Of a stretch of DNA of 6,633 bases, positions 1-6,381 are shown one piece after another (the first letter of the stretch is position 1; each line of letters starts with the position of its first letter). The position numbers and the translations under genes were made by a program. The notes under the pieces are model-generated. The model saw only the letters and a list, made by a program, of their open reading frames with translations. It had not been told where the DNA came from and made no database searches. Location: the NCBI GenBank assembly GCA_035624085.1, contig DASPSE010000105.1:1-6633 (forward strand), given 5' to 3'. This stretch comes from JAFAGX01 sp035624085. GTDB lineage: Bacteria > Acidobacteriota > Terriglobia > Terriglobales > Acidobacteriaceae.

Positions 1-421
1 GCGGAGCTTGTGTTGCAGACGAGGATCGAATTGCCGGTTTATTGATGCCGGCTGACGCCGGAGCTTCAGAATAATCCGGATAAGCACTCGATTTTTGCCC
101 ACCAGACCGCACATACCGGTCTCCCTGCCACTCAATCATCAATGGCTCCGGCTTCGGCTCGGAAGGCGCAGCAGCGGCGCGTGGCTGAACGACCACAACA
201 GGCGGGCTCGGAGCTTCATAGTCGGGCTGAGAAGCGTAATCGGAGTAGAAGAACGGATCCCCATACCAAGCCCAACCTTTACCCAATCCGCGGCCATAAT
301 GCCCTGCAAATCCGCCTCCGTTGCGGAATCCACCACCGGTCCCGAAGCCGCCCCGCATCTGCGCCCGAGCGCCCGGCACTAAAGAGGCAAACAGCAACGC
401 GATGGTCAACCACTTGGGCAT
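1..421 (-). CDS. Secreted Gly/Pro-rich protein, 3' part beyond window
   Basis: This reading frame starts at an ATG (421-419) and stays open for 140 codons to the window edge, so the C-terminus is missing. Residues 1-20 form a convincing Sec signal peptide: MPK, a hydrophobic core (WLTIALLFASLVPG) and a cleavage site after ARA. The predicted mature protein opens with a Gly-Phe-rich stretch (about 21-50, GGF repeated), then an aromatic patch (WAWYGDPFFYSDY, 50-62). A Pro/Val/Ala-rich linker follows (70-93), then a more ordered-looking segment, IEWQGDRYVRSGGQ (96-109). The start lies 7 bp after the stop of the upstream gene (429-1169). I see no strong Shine-Dalgarno site there, so translational coupling is likely. 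I recall similar small exported proteins from Acidobacteriota, with no known function. By analogy with its neighbour it may continue into a C-terminal 'DGH...YAIVG' module outside the window. The gene is secure; the function is unknown. Confidence 0.8.
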   Translation of the reverse strand, partial: MPKWLTIALLFASLVPGARAQMRGGFGTGGGFRNGGGFAGHYGRGLGKGWAWYGDPFFYSDYASQPDYEAPSPPVVVVQPRAAAAPSEPKPEPLMIEWQGDRYVRSGGQKSSAYPDYSEAPASAGINKPAIRSSSATQAP

Positions 422-428
422 AGTCTAA

Positions 429-1169
429 TCAAGAGCCTGACGGAACTTGAAAATCGATGCCACGCTCCTCGTTCTGTTTCGTGGTTGTGTCCAGATCCAG
501 GTCGGAGAGCGGAATCTTGTGCCGCCGGCCTTCCGTCAGATCGTAGAGTGTGCTCCCCACGATGGCATAGTTCTCTACTTCGAGCTGGTGACCGTCTTTG
601 AACACCAGAACGGTTTGAGGCTGATCGGGTGCGGGCGCGGCTTCACGCGGCGGAGCGACAGAAGCTGATTCGTCAGGCGTGCCCTCTGCGTAATCCATCT
701 GCGGCGGCCGCGCCACTCGTCCCGAACCACGGCGGTCGAAAATTGTGGGACCGCCGTTGTACTGGTCTTCGGTTTGTTCGTCTGCAGCTTCGTCGCCTTG
801 ATCGTAGTAGCCATAGGGAACCGCGTAGTAGCCGACGCCCCAGCCCCAGGGGAAGAATCCATTGTGATGATAGTGATGATGGCCGTCCAGCGGCTGAGTT
901 GAGATCACGCCAAGGAGGGGTCTGCTGTTGGGGAACGCGGGATTGAATCCTGGAGTGTACCCCAGCGGGCCGAGTGAGGTAACGCTGGGAGGCGTACCGT
1001 TTATCGCGCGCCCTCCAAAGCCAAGCGAAGTCACTGAAGGCGGAGCGGCATTAATTTGCGCTACTGCACTTGGGATGATCAGTATTCCCACAACAAGCGT
1101 GGCAAAAGCCAGAACCATGGCTCGAATCAGGCGTTTCACAGGGGCATCATACTCCAGTTTCGCCGACAT
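429..1169 (-). CDS. Secreted protein with PPSVTSLG repeat and C-terminal KDGH/YAIVG module
   Basis: The 246-residue product has no function I can name. The start is supported by a strong Shine-Dalgarno GGGGAGG (1176-1182), six bases before the ATG. Residues 12-37 look like a signal peptide (KRLIRAM, then a hydrophobic core) with cleavage after AVA (35-37), so the protein is probably exported. Next come two copies of PPSVTSLG 17 residues apart (43-50 and 60-67), a His cluster HHHYHH (97-102), an aromatic/Gly stretch (105-122), an acidic disordered region (124-137) and a Pro/Ala-rich linker (162-185). The C-terminal 60 residues look like a small folded module: VLVFKDGHQLEVENYAIVG, then LYDLTEG, IPLSDLDLD and a final FQVPSGS. 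I associate this module with Acidobacteriota exported proteins of unknown function. The downstream secreted gene begins 7 bp after the stop, so the two probably form an operon. The His cluster could bind metal, but that is a guess. Confidence 0.87.
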   Translation of the reverse strand: MSAKLEYDAPVKRLIRAMVLAFATLVVGILIIPSAVAQINAAPPSVTSLGFGGRAINGTPPSVTSLGPLGYTPGFNPAFPNSRPLLGVISTQPLDGHHHYHHNGFFPWGWGVGYYAVPYGYYDQGDEAADEQTEDQYNGGPTIFDRRGSGRVARPPQMDYAEGTPDESASVAPPREAAPAPDQPQTVLVFKDGHQLEVENYAIVGSTLYDLTEGRRHKIPLSDLDLDTTTKQNEERGIDFQVPSGS

Positions 1170-1175
1170 AGTTCG

Positions 1176-1182
1176 CCTCCCC
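1176..1182 (-). promoter_or_regulatory. Ribosome binding site of the 429-1169 gene
   Basis: Read on the minus strand this is GGGGAGG, six bases before the ATG at 1169. It is the strongest Shine-Dalgarno in the window. It fixes the first ATG as the start, rather than the GTG at codon 11 or the ATG at codon 18, both of which would also leave a signal peptide. Confidence 0.75.
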
Positions 1183-1271
1183 GTCTGACTTCCTAAGTAG
1201 TTAGAACGATTGTCCCTGACTGGGGTTGCGTGGAATTCGCGACTGGTTCCTGGGAATCCGCTACGGTTCTG

Positions 1272-2507
1272 TCACCCGCGTCCCACTCGGGCCAACTGGG
1301 TAAAGTTTAAGAGAGCGTTCGCTGCCAGCAGTCCCCAAACCGATGCCGTCACAAAGGCCCGCTGGCGAGTCTCTAAGAGATCGGCGATTACGCCCGATAC
1401 AAACACAAACAAGAACGGTATCGCCATGAGCTGAAAACCAGCACCCGGATAATGCGGTGTGGCCACACCGAGAGTCAAGAACAGGGCAGCAACCAGCAAT
1501 GGCGCAGTATTGCCGAAGTAGCGTGTCCGCGGCCAGGCGACATAGGTAGCCAACGCCACTATGAGCGCGATCAGTAGTGCAGGGCCGCTCTGAACGAGCT
1601 GCAGCCAGACTCGCTGATACGCTCCCCGCATGGCGAAGGCCTGCCAGCTAATTCCGAAAAAGCGGGCGTGTCGAATCCCTTGCCAGAAGATGCCGGGGTG
1701 GAGCGCATATGAGGCGAGCAGCAGCAGCAGGGCAACCGCGACTGCTGAGCTCCAGATGGCGAGAGCGGCGAGCCGCCTGGCGGGAGCAACGTATAACATG
1801 AAGGCCAGCGAAATCGGAAGCAGGATGACGAGCGAGAACTGGCATCCGACGGCCAACGTCAGCGACAGTCCCAGCAGCAGAATGCGCCGCCAGTTCCAGA
1901 GCACCACCTCGCGAGGCGCGTACAAGGTGTGCGCCACTGCGATTGCGGTGAAAATCGCGCCGAACGTCCCCCAAGCAGTGCCGATCTCAGGCTGCGCCAG
2001 CCAAAGCGTGCTGCTGCGAATCATCAGCGGCGAGAAACAATACAACGTCAGCGCAATGTAGCCACCAGCATTTCCATACAAGCGGCGCGCCACATACCAG
2101 AGCGAGGCCCCGAGCAAAATGCCAAAGATGATATAGGGCAGCCGCGCCAGCCATCCCCAATGCCTGACCGAATCGAGCGGCACAGGTCCCTGTGAGCGGG
2201 CAAACGCCGCCGAGGCCAGCAAATACCACAATGGCGAGTGATTCGGATCGAAGCCCTGATTTTCCTCGATCTCTGCCGGAGGGGGGCTGGCTGCCTCGAG
2301 ACGCTCCGGCGAAGGCGTTCCCGCAACTCCTTCTCCGCGCCACTGCCGTAAACCTTCCTGCACGCGGAAAAGCTCTGAAGAATCCACATCCAGCGGCGAA
2401 GTCCCTCGGGCCAGAAGCCACAAGCACTGCGCCATGAAGATCAGCAGCAATGACCCCGCCAAGACTTGCGGTTGTCCAAAACGATCGCGCGTGAAAAATT
2501 TGCCCAT
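1272..2507 (-). CDS. Polytopic membrane protein, probable GT-C (PMT/ArnT-like) glycosyltransferase
   Basis: The 411-residue product has about ten hydrophobic segments, near residues 14-34, 122-142, 147-163, 175-195, 208-222, 223-241, 247-268, 308-326, 334-350, 358-377 and 384-402. After the first segment comes a polar loop with acidic residues D40-V-D42-S-S-E45, then HSPLWYLL (90-97). It continues with RLPYIIFGILLG (122-133) and YVARRLYG (138-145). This order, an acidic first periplasmic loop, then a 'K/H-x-P-L-x-Y' helix, then 'R-L-P' and 'A-R-R-L-x-G', is typical of GT-C enzymes of the PMT/ArnT type. Those enzymes take sugar from a polyprenyl-phosphate carrier on the outer face of the inner membrane. 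D40, D42 or E45 would be the catalytic candidate. Sugar and acceptor cannot be read from the sequence. At 411 residues it is shorter than typical ArnT or PMT and has no visible large C-terminal periplasmic domain. There is no Shine-Dalgarno before the ATG, and an in-frame TAA lies seven codons upstream, so this is the first ATG. The fold call is moderate; a membrane protein is near certain. Confidence 0.8.
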   Translation of the reverse strand: MGKFFTRDRFGQPQVLAGSLLLIFMAQCLWLLARGTSPLDVDSSELFRVQEGLRQWRGEGVAGTPSPERLEAASPPPAEIEENQGFDPNHSPLWYLLASAAFARSQGPVPLDSVRHWGWLARLPYIIFGILLGASLWYVARRLYGNAGGYIALTLYCFSPLMIRSSTLWLAQPEIGTAWGTFGAIFTAIAVAHTLYAPREVVLWNWRRILLLGLSLTLAVGCQFSLVILLPISLAFMLYVAPARRLAALAIWSSAVAVALLLLLASYALHPGIFWQGIRHARFFGISWQAFAMRGAYQRVWLQLVQSGPALLIALIVALATYVAWPRTRYFGNTAPLLVAALFLTLGVATPHYPGAGFQLMAIPFLFVFVSGVIADLLETRQRAFVTASVWGLLAANALLNFTQLARVGRG

Positions 2508-2522
2508 CGGGAACGCGGGAGT

Positions 2523-2551
2523 GTTTTACCATTTTCGTGGGCTGTAGGGAA
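2523..2551 (-). promoter_or_regulatory. Candidate promoter of the 1272-2507 membrane gene
   Basis: On the minus strand there is an extended -10, TGG followed by TAAAAC (hexamer 2523-2528). A poor -35, TTCCCT (2546-2551), lies 17 bases upstream. A transcript from here would begin near 2516 and leave a leader of only about ten bases before the ATG at 2507, which would fit the absence of a Shine-Dalgarno site. The -35 matches the consensus at only three of six positions, so this is tentative. Confidence 0.3.
2546..2550 (+). promoter_or_regulatory. Ribosome binding site deciding the GTG start at 2559
   Basis: AGGGA lies eight bases before the GTG at 2559. The longer in-frame form would begin at a TTG at 2466, inside the first codons of the divergent gene. 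This Shine-Dalgarno-like site and the avoided overlap favour the GTG. Confidence 0.5.
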
Positions 2552-2558
2552 ACTCCGC

Positions 2559-3515
2559 GTGAATGAGGCAAAACCAGATACCGGCTTTGAGACGAGCACC
2601 AACCCTCCGGACCCTGGCCAGACGAATCCAAGGTTAGCACCGGCGTCTTTACCGCCCACGCGCGGGCTCTTCCTCGGTCCCGAAGGCCTGCGCCCCGGAT
2701 GGGGCATCTTCCTCTACCTTGGAATGGGCGTGTTCCTATTCTTGCTTCTTTCGAGCTTCGGAGGGCTGATCCCATCCCGCGGCGCTGGTTACCTCTGGCG
2801 AGGGATGTTCATGCAGGCGGTTTTGGCAGTCTCCTCGCTCACTCCCGCGCTTGCCATGGCCAGGATCGAGAAGCGTCCTTTCAGTGTTTATGGACTGGCG
2901 GTGCGACATGCATTCGGGAAATTGTTCTGGACTGGGTTGCTATGGGGAATCGTGGCACTTTCAGTGTTGCTGTTGTTGATGCGCGGCTGCGGAGTCTTTT
3001 CCTACGGTACGCTTGCCCTTCATGGTGCACGTGTCTTCAAATTCGCTGTGTTCTGGGGAGTGTCCTTTCTTCTAGTGGGGGTTTTTGAGGAGTTCACCTT
3101 CCGTGGCTACACTCAGTTCGCACTATCTAAAGGGATCGGGTTCTGGCCCGCTGCGTTCGTCCTTTCGTTCGTCTTCGGCGGTCTTCACCTGCTCGGTAAC
3201 GTGGGTGAGACCTGGCTGGGCTCGCTTTGCGCGGCGCTGATCGGCTTGTTCTTCTGCTTCACACTGCGGCGCACCGGAAGCCTGTGGTTCGCCGTGGGCA
3301 TGCACGCCTCCTGGGATTGGGCCGAAAGCTACCTGTACTCGGTTCCCGACAGCGGCGGAATGGTGCCGGGCCATCTGCTGAATTCCTCGTTCCATGGACC
3401 CCGATGGCTCACCGGCGGCTCAGTGGGACCCGAGGGCAGCGTGCTTGTGTTTGTGGTGATCGCAGCAGCGTGGGTGGTGTTTGATCGGGTGTATCCCAAG
3501 CCAGAGGCCGCGTAG
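2559..3515 (+). CDS. CPBP family intramembrane metalloprotease
   Basis: This is a multi-pass membrane protein of the CPBP (CAAX protease and bacteriocin-processing, 'Abi') family. From the GTG start it has 318 residues. The hallmark motifs are all present: EEFTFRGY (177-184, the EExxxR signature with E177, E178 and R182), FGGLH (206-210, with H210) and HASWD (249-253, the HxxxD signature). The two glutamates and two histidines are the expected active-site residues, so the enzyme should be active. A Pro-rich, apparently disordered cytoplasmic tail (about 1-45) precedes the first membrane helix (about 47-66). Hydrophobic segments follow near 83-99, 118-140, 159-176, 195-208, 217-235 and 293-309. 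A Gly/Pro-rich loop ending GGSVGPEGS (286-294) precedes the last helix. Substrates are unknown; relatives cleave prenylated or other membrane-associated substrates, or act in peptide immunity. It is divergent from the 1272-2507 gene across 51 bp and convergent with gyrB across 19 bp. The family call is firm; the role is not. Confidence 0.9.
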   Translation: MNEAKPDTGFETSTNPPDPGQTNPRLAPASLPPTRGLFLGPEGLRPGWGIFLYLGMGVFLFLLLSSFGGLIPSRGAGYLWRGMFMQAVLAVSSLTPALAMARIEKRPFSVYGLAVRHAFGKLFWTGLLWGIVALSVLLLLMRGCGVFSYGTLALHGARVFKFAVFWGVSFLLVGVFEEFTFRGYTQFALSKGIGFWPAAFVLSFVFGGLHLLGNVGETWLGSLCAALIGLFFCFTLRRTGSLWFAVGMHASWDWAESYLYSVPDSGGMVPGHLLNSSFHGPRWLTGGSVGPEGSVLVFVVIAAAWVVFDRVYPKPEAA

Positions 3516-3534
3516 GCCGGCCCCATACGGCAGA

Positions 3535-6180
3535 TCAGATATCCAGGTTCTTCACGTCCAGCGCGTTATCTTCGATGAACTTGCGGCGGGCTTCGACATC
3601 TTCACCCATAAGGGTAGTGAAAATCGTTTCGCACTCTGCGATGTCTTCCAGCTTCACCGAGAGCAGTGTGCGCCGCTCGGGATCCATAGTCGTTTCCCAG
3701 AGCTGCGGCGCTGTCATTTCGCCGAGACCTTTGTAGCGCTGCACGTCGTAACCCTTGCGGCCCTCGGCCAGCACGTAGTCGCGCAGATCACGGGGAGTTG
3801 TCTTTTCGGCGACCTCCGGCTCGGGCTTTTTCTTGGCGGCAGCCTTCACCGGAACTTCTTTCGTGGTCTTCTTCTTCGTCTTCTCCAGATCCTCGCGCTC
3901 GGCGTCGCTCAAGTCTTCGCTGTCGCCATTTGTACCGCCATTGGTCGCGCTTTTGACGATCGTCTCGACTACGAACGGCGGCTCCATGAACGTCTCGATC
4001 TGCTTGAACTTTGAAAGCAGTTGGCGATATTCCGCGGTCGAAGCCAGCTCCCAATTGATGAGATGCTCAGCACCTTGCGGATTCACGTACCGCACTTCCC
4101 ACAACGTGTGCTCTTCATCGAAGCGCATCTCAACTTCTTTGAACTGGCGCTCTTTCTGCAGCTTTTTCAGTTCTCGCTCCAGCTTTTCAATTTTCTTTGG
4201 AGGTGTTTTCTTGTCGCCCTCAAAATCGGCGCGTTTTGACAGATCAAGCTTCGGCAGCAGGTCGGTGACCTTTTCATCGCGGACGCGCTTGTCCACTTTC
4301 TCGAAAAGTTTGAGATATTCGTCCAGAACGGTGATGAACTTGGCCAGAGCCGCGCCTTCCAGCTTGGCCGCTCCCTCGCCGTAGCGCACAACCAGGCCCT
4401 CCGACGCGCGCTTCACCATGACTTTGACGTATTCCTTCTCGTCTTTGATGTACTGCAGCGACTTGCCCTTCTTGATCGAGAACAGCGGCGGCTGAGCGAT
4501 GAACACGTTACCGCGTTTGATCAACTCTTGCATGTGGCGGAAAAAGAAGGTAAGCAGCAGCGTGCGGATGTGACTTCCGTCGACATCAGCGTCAGTCATC
4601 AGAATGACTTTGGCGTAGCGCAGCTTGCTCGCGTCGAAATCTTCCTTCGAGATGCCGGTGCCAAGCGCGGTGATCATCGCACGAATTTCTTCGTGCGCGA
4701 GCATCTTGTCGTAGCGGGCTTTCTCGACGTTGAGGATTTTTCCTTTCAGTGGCAGGATGGCCTGGAAGCGCCGGTCGCGCCCCTGCTTGGCGGTACCGCC
4801 GGCGGATTCGCCCTCGACCAGGAAGAGCTCGCAGCGATCCGGCTCACGCTCCGAGCAGTCAGCCAGCTTACCTGGCAAGCCTCCGCCATCGAGAGCGCCT
4901 TTGCGCCGCGTCAGATCGCGCGCTTTTCGTGCCGCTTCACGCGCGCGGGCCGCCTCAACCGCTTTGTTGATAATCTTGCGCGCTACCGGCGGATTCTGTT
5001 CCAGGAACGATCCCAGGCGCTCATTCACGAACGCCTGCACCGTTCCCGCGATGTCGGAATTCAACTTGCCTTTGGTCTGCCCTTCGAACTGCGGTTGCGG
5101 GAGTTTCACGCTGATCACCGCAACCAAGCCTTCGCGTACGTCATCGCCAGTTAGATTTTCTTTCACGTCTTTGAACAAACCCATCTGCTGGCCGGCGTAG
5201 TTGATGGTACGAGTAAGAGAGGTACGGAAGCCGGAGAGATGCGATCCGCCATCCACCGTGTTGATGTTATTGGCGAAGCTGAAGATTGTCTCGGAATAGC
5301 CGTCGTTGTATTGCAGCCCGATCTCCATGGTCACGCCATCGCGCTCGGCTTCCATGTAGATCGGCTTGTCGTGCAGCACCGATTTTCCGCGGTTCAGGTG
5401 CTTGATGAATTCCGCGATCCCGCCGTTGTACTTGAATTCGACTTTCTTCGGCTCTCCCGTCTTGGGATCGGTGGTGCGCTCATCGACCAAAGTGATCAGC
5501 AGTCCCTTGTTCAGGAACGCGAGTTCGCGCAGACGCTGCGCCAGAGTGTCGAAGTTGTATTCCGTGACCGTGAAGATTTCTTTATCCGGAAGGAAGTGGA
5601 CTTTCGTTCCGGTCTTTACCTTGGCGGCGCCGGTCTTCTTCAGCTTGCTGGTGGGCTCGCCTTTTGAATAAGTCTGTTCCCAGGTAAAGCCATCGCGCCA
5701 GATTTCAAGCTCCAGCTCATCGCTCAGCGCATTCACCACAGAGACGCCCACGCCGTGCAGACCGCCGGAAACTTTGTAGGAGGACGTATCGAACTTGCCG
5801 CCAGCGTGCAGCTTGGTCATCACAACTTCCGCGGCAGGAATTTTCTCGCCGTCGATGTCCATGTTGTCGACTGGGATGCCGCGGCCGTTATCGACCACCG
5901 TGATCGAGTTGTCGATGTGAATGGTGACTTCGATTTTGTCGGCAAAACCGGCGAGCGCTTCGTCAACCGAATTGTCGACAACTTCGTAGACCAGATGATG
6001 CAGGCCCATATCACCGGTCGAGCCGATGTACATCGCTGGGCGCTTGCGCACGGCTTCCATGCCGCCCAGCACCTTGATCGACTCGGCAGTGTACTCGCCG
6101 TTGGCTCCGTTGATTGGGGTAACCCTCCCGTTTTTGTTCTTGGTCTCGACGACGGCTGTGGTGATCTCTTTTGTAGCCAT
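3535..6180 (-). CDS. gyrB: DNA gyrase subunit B
   Basis: GyrB supplies the ATPase and TOPRIM parts of the A2B2 gyrase that introduces negative supercoils in the cytoplasm. All landmarks are present over 881 residues. The GHKL ATPase has YEVVDNSVDEA (65-75, with E66 and N70 equivalent to E. coli E42 and N46), DNGRGIP (97-103) and SGGLHGVGVSVVNALS (138-153). R162 aligns with the coumarin-contacting R136 of E. coli. The transducer has QTKGKL (368-373, K370 aligning with K337). The TOPRIM domain has VEGESAGG (455-462) and TDADVDGSH (529-537), with E456, D530 and D532 as Mg-binding residues. The tail motif QRYKGLGEMTAPQLWETTMDP spans 814-834. Between them is the large insertion known from Gram-negative GyrB (about 585-800), here with a coiled-coil-like stretch (661-684) and a lysine-rich linker (744-796). 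It is longer than E. coli GyrB (804 residues). GGAG (6185-6188) precedes the ATG by four bases. Residue 458 is Glu where Asp is usual. No recF or dnaN adjoins it. Confidence 0.98.
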   Translation of the reverse strand: MATKEITTAVVETKNKNGRVTPINGANGEYTAESIKVLGGMEAVRKRPAMYIGSTGDMGLHHLVYEVVDNSVDEALAGFADKIEVTIHIDNSITVVDNGRGIPVDNMDIDGEKIPAAEVVMTKLHAGGKFDTSSYKVSGGLHGVGVSVVNALSDELELEIWRDGFTWEQTYSKGEPTSKLKKTGAAKVKTGTKVHFLPDKEIFTVTEYNFDTLAQRLRELAFLNKGLLITLVDERTTDPKTGEPKKVEFKYNGGIAEFIKHLNRGKSVLHDKPIYMEAERDGVTMEIGLQYNDGYSETIFSFANNINTVDGGSHLSGFRTSLTRTINYAGQQMGLFKDVKENLTGDDVREGLVAVISVKLPQPQFEGQTKGKLNSDIAGTVQAFVNERLGSFLEQNPPVARKIINKAVEAARAREAARKARDLTRRKGALDGGGLPGKLADCSEREPDRCELFLVEGESAGGTAKQGRDRRFQAILPLKGKILNVEKARYDKMLAHEEIRAMITALGTGISKEDFDASKLRYAKVILMTDADVDGSHIRTLLLTFFFRHMQELIKRGNVFIAQPPLFSIKKGKSLQYIKDEKEYVKVMVKRASEGLVVRYGEGAAKLEGAALAKFITVLDEYLKLFEKVDKRVRDEKVTDLLPKLDLSKRADFEGDKKTPPKKIEKLERELKKLQKERQFKEVEMRFDEEHTLWEVRYVNPQGAEHLINWELASTAEYRQLLSKFKQIETFMEPPFVVETIVKSATNGGTNGDSEDLSDAEREDLEKTKKKTTKEVPVKAAAKKKPEPEVAEKTTPRDLRDYVLAEGRKGYDVQRYKGLGEMTAPQLWETTMDPERRTLLSVKLEDIAECETIFTTLMGEDVEARRKFIEDNALDVKNLDI

Positions 6181-6262
6181 TCAGCTCCGTGGGGAATCGC
6201 CGGATCGAGCTTCTGCCGGCACGCCTCTCCGACCGTCTCAAAAGTAAGCTCAAACTACTGAA

Positions 6263-6283
6263 ATCACTAATAGTTATGGTGAT
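6263..6283. repeat. Imperfect 21-bp palindrome in the gyrB leader
   Basis: ATCAC at 6263-6267 is mirrored by GTGAT at 6279-6283, and seven of the ten position pairs around the central base are complementary. It lies just downstream of the candidate gyrB -10, where it would cover roughly +8 to +28 of the transcript. That is a position where a bound repressor could block transcription. It could also arise by chance, since the interior is AT-rich and the perfect arms are only five bases. Confidence 0.35.
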
Positions 6284-6297
6284 CGGAAACTACCAGA

Positions 6298-6326
6298 ATT
6301 TTACCATATTCGGGACTGTTTTTCGA
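6298..6326 (-). promoter_or_regulatory. Candidate sigma-70-type promoter of gyrB
   Basis: On the minus strand the -10 is TAAAAT (6298-6303, five of six matches to consensus), preceded by TGG, an extended -10. A -35 of TCGAAA (6321-6326, four of six) lies at the ideal 17-base spacing. Transcription would start near 6291, giving a leader of about 110 bases before the gyrB ATG. It sits in the only sizeable gap upstream of gyrB, after the stop of the preceding gene. Confidence 0.55.
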
Positions 6327-6338
6327 CCCCGCACCGCA

Positions 6339-6372
6339 CCGGTAAACCCCTGATTTTGGTGAGCCTTACCGG
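6339..6372. repeat. Inverted repeat CCGGTAA / TTACCGG
   Basis: Two perfect 7-base arms (6339-6345 and 6366-6372) are separated by 20 bases, just after the stop of the gene ending at 6382. As RNA from the minus strand they could pair, with two further G-U pairs at the base. No U-run follows, so it is not a canonical intrinsic terminator. It could be a weak transcript-end structure or a binding site upstream of the gyrB promoter. Confidence 0.35.
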
Positions 6373-6381
6373 CAGCAAAAA

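Noticed and set aside
95..423. Plus-strand open frames at the left edge
   Set aside because: The minus strand here carries a signal-peptide protein that reads open to the edge and follows its neighbour by 7 bp. The plus frames are Arg/Pro/Ser-rich shadows.
1193..1204. 12-base near-palindrome CTAAGTAGTTAG before the exported-protein gene
   Set aside because: It is short, AT-rich and has one mismatched pair. Such a match is expected by chance, and no convincing promoter adjoins it.
2466..2558. N-terminal extension of the CPBP protease to a TTG at 2466
   Set aside because: It would overlap the first 42 bases of the divergent membrane gene, uses a rare start, and encodes a stretch unlike an N-terminus of this family. 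The GTG at 2559 has an AGGGA site at good spacing.
1987..2775. 262-codon minus-strand open frame
   Set aside because: It lies across the membrane transferase in another frame and runs over the start of the CPBP gene. Its Arg/Gly/Ala-rich composition is typical of an out-of-frame reading of GC-rich DNA.
3515..3522. GGCCGGCC as a terminator between the convergent genes
   Set aside because: An 8-base self-complementary block has no room for a loop and lacks a following T-run.
3833..5667. Several long plus-strand open frames opposite gyrB
   Set aside because: They are antisense shadows of a highly conserved gene. None shows a recognisable motif or a ribosome binding site of its own that I can support.
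6199..6220. Hairpin GCCGG / CCGGC in the gyrB leader as a riboswitch or attenuator
   Set aside because: It has five pairs with a 12-base loop, does not include the Shine-Dalgarno, has no U-run and no conserved riboswitch pattern that I can see.
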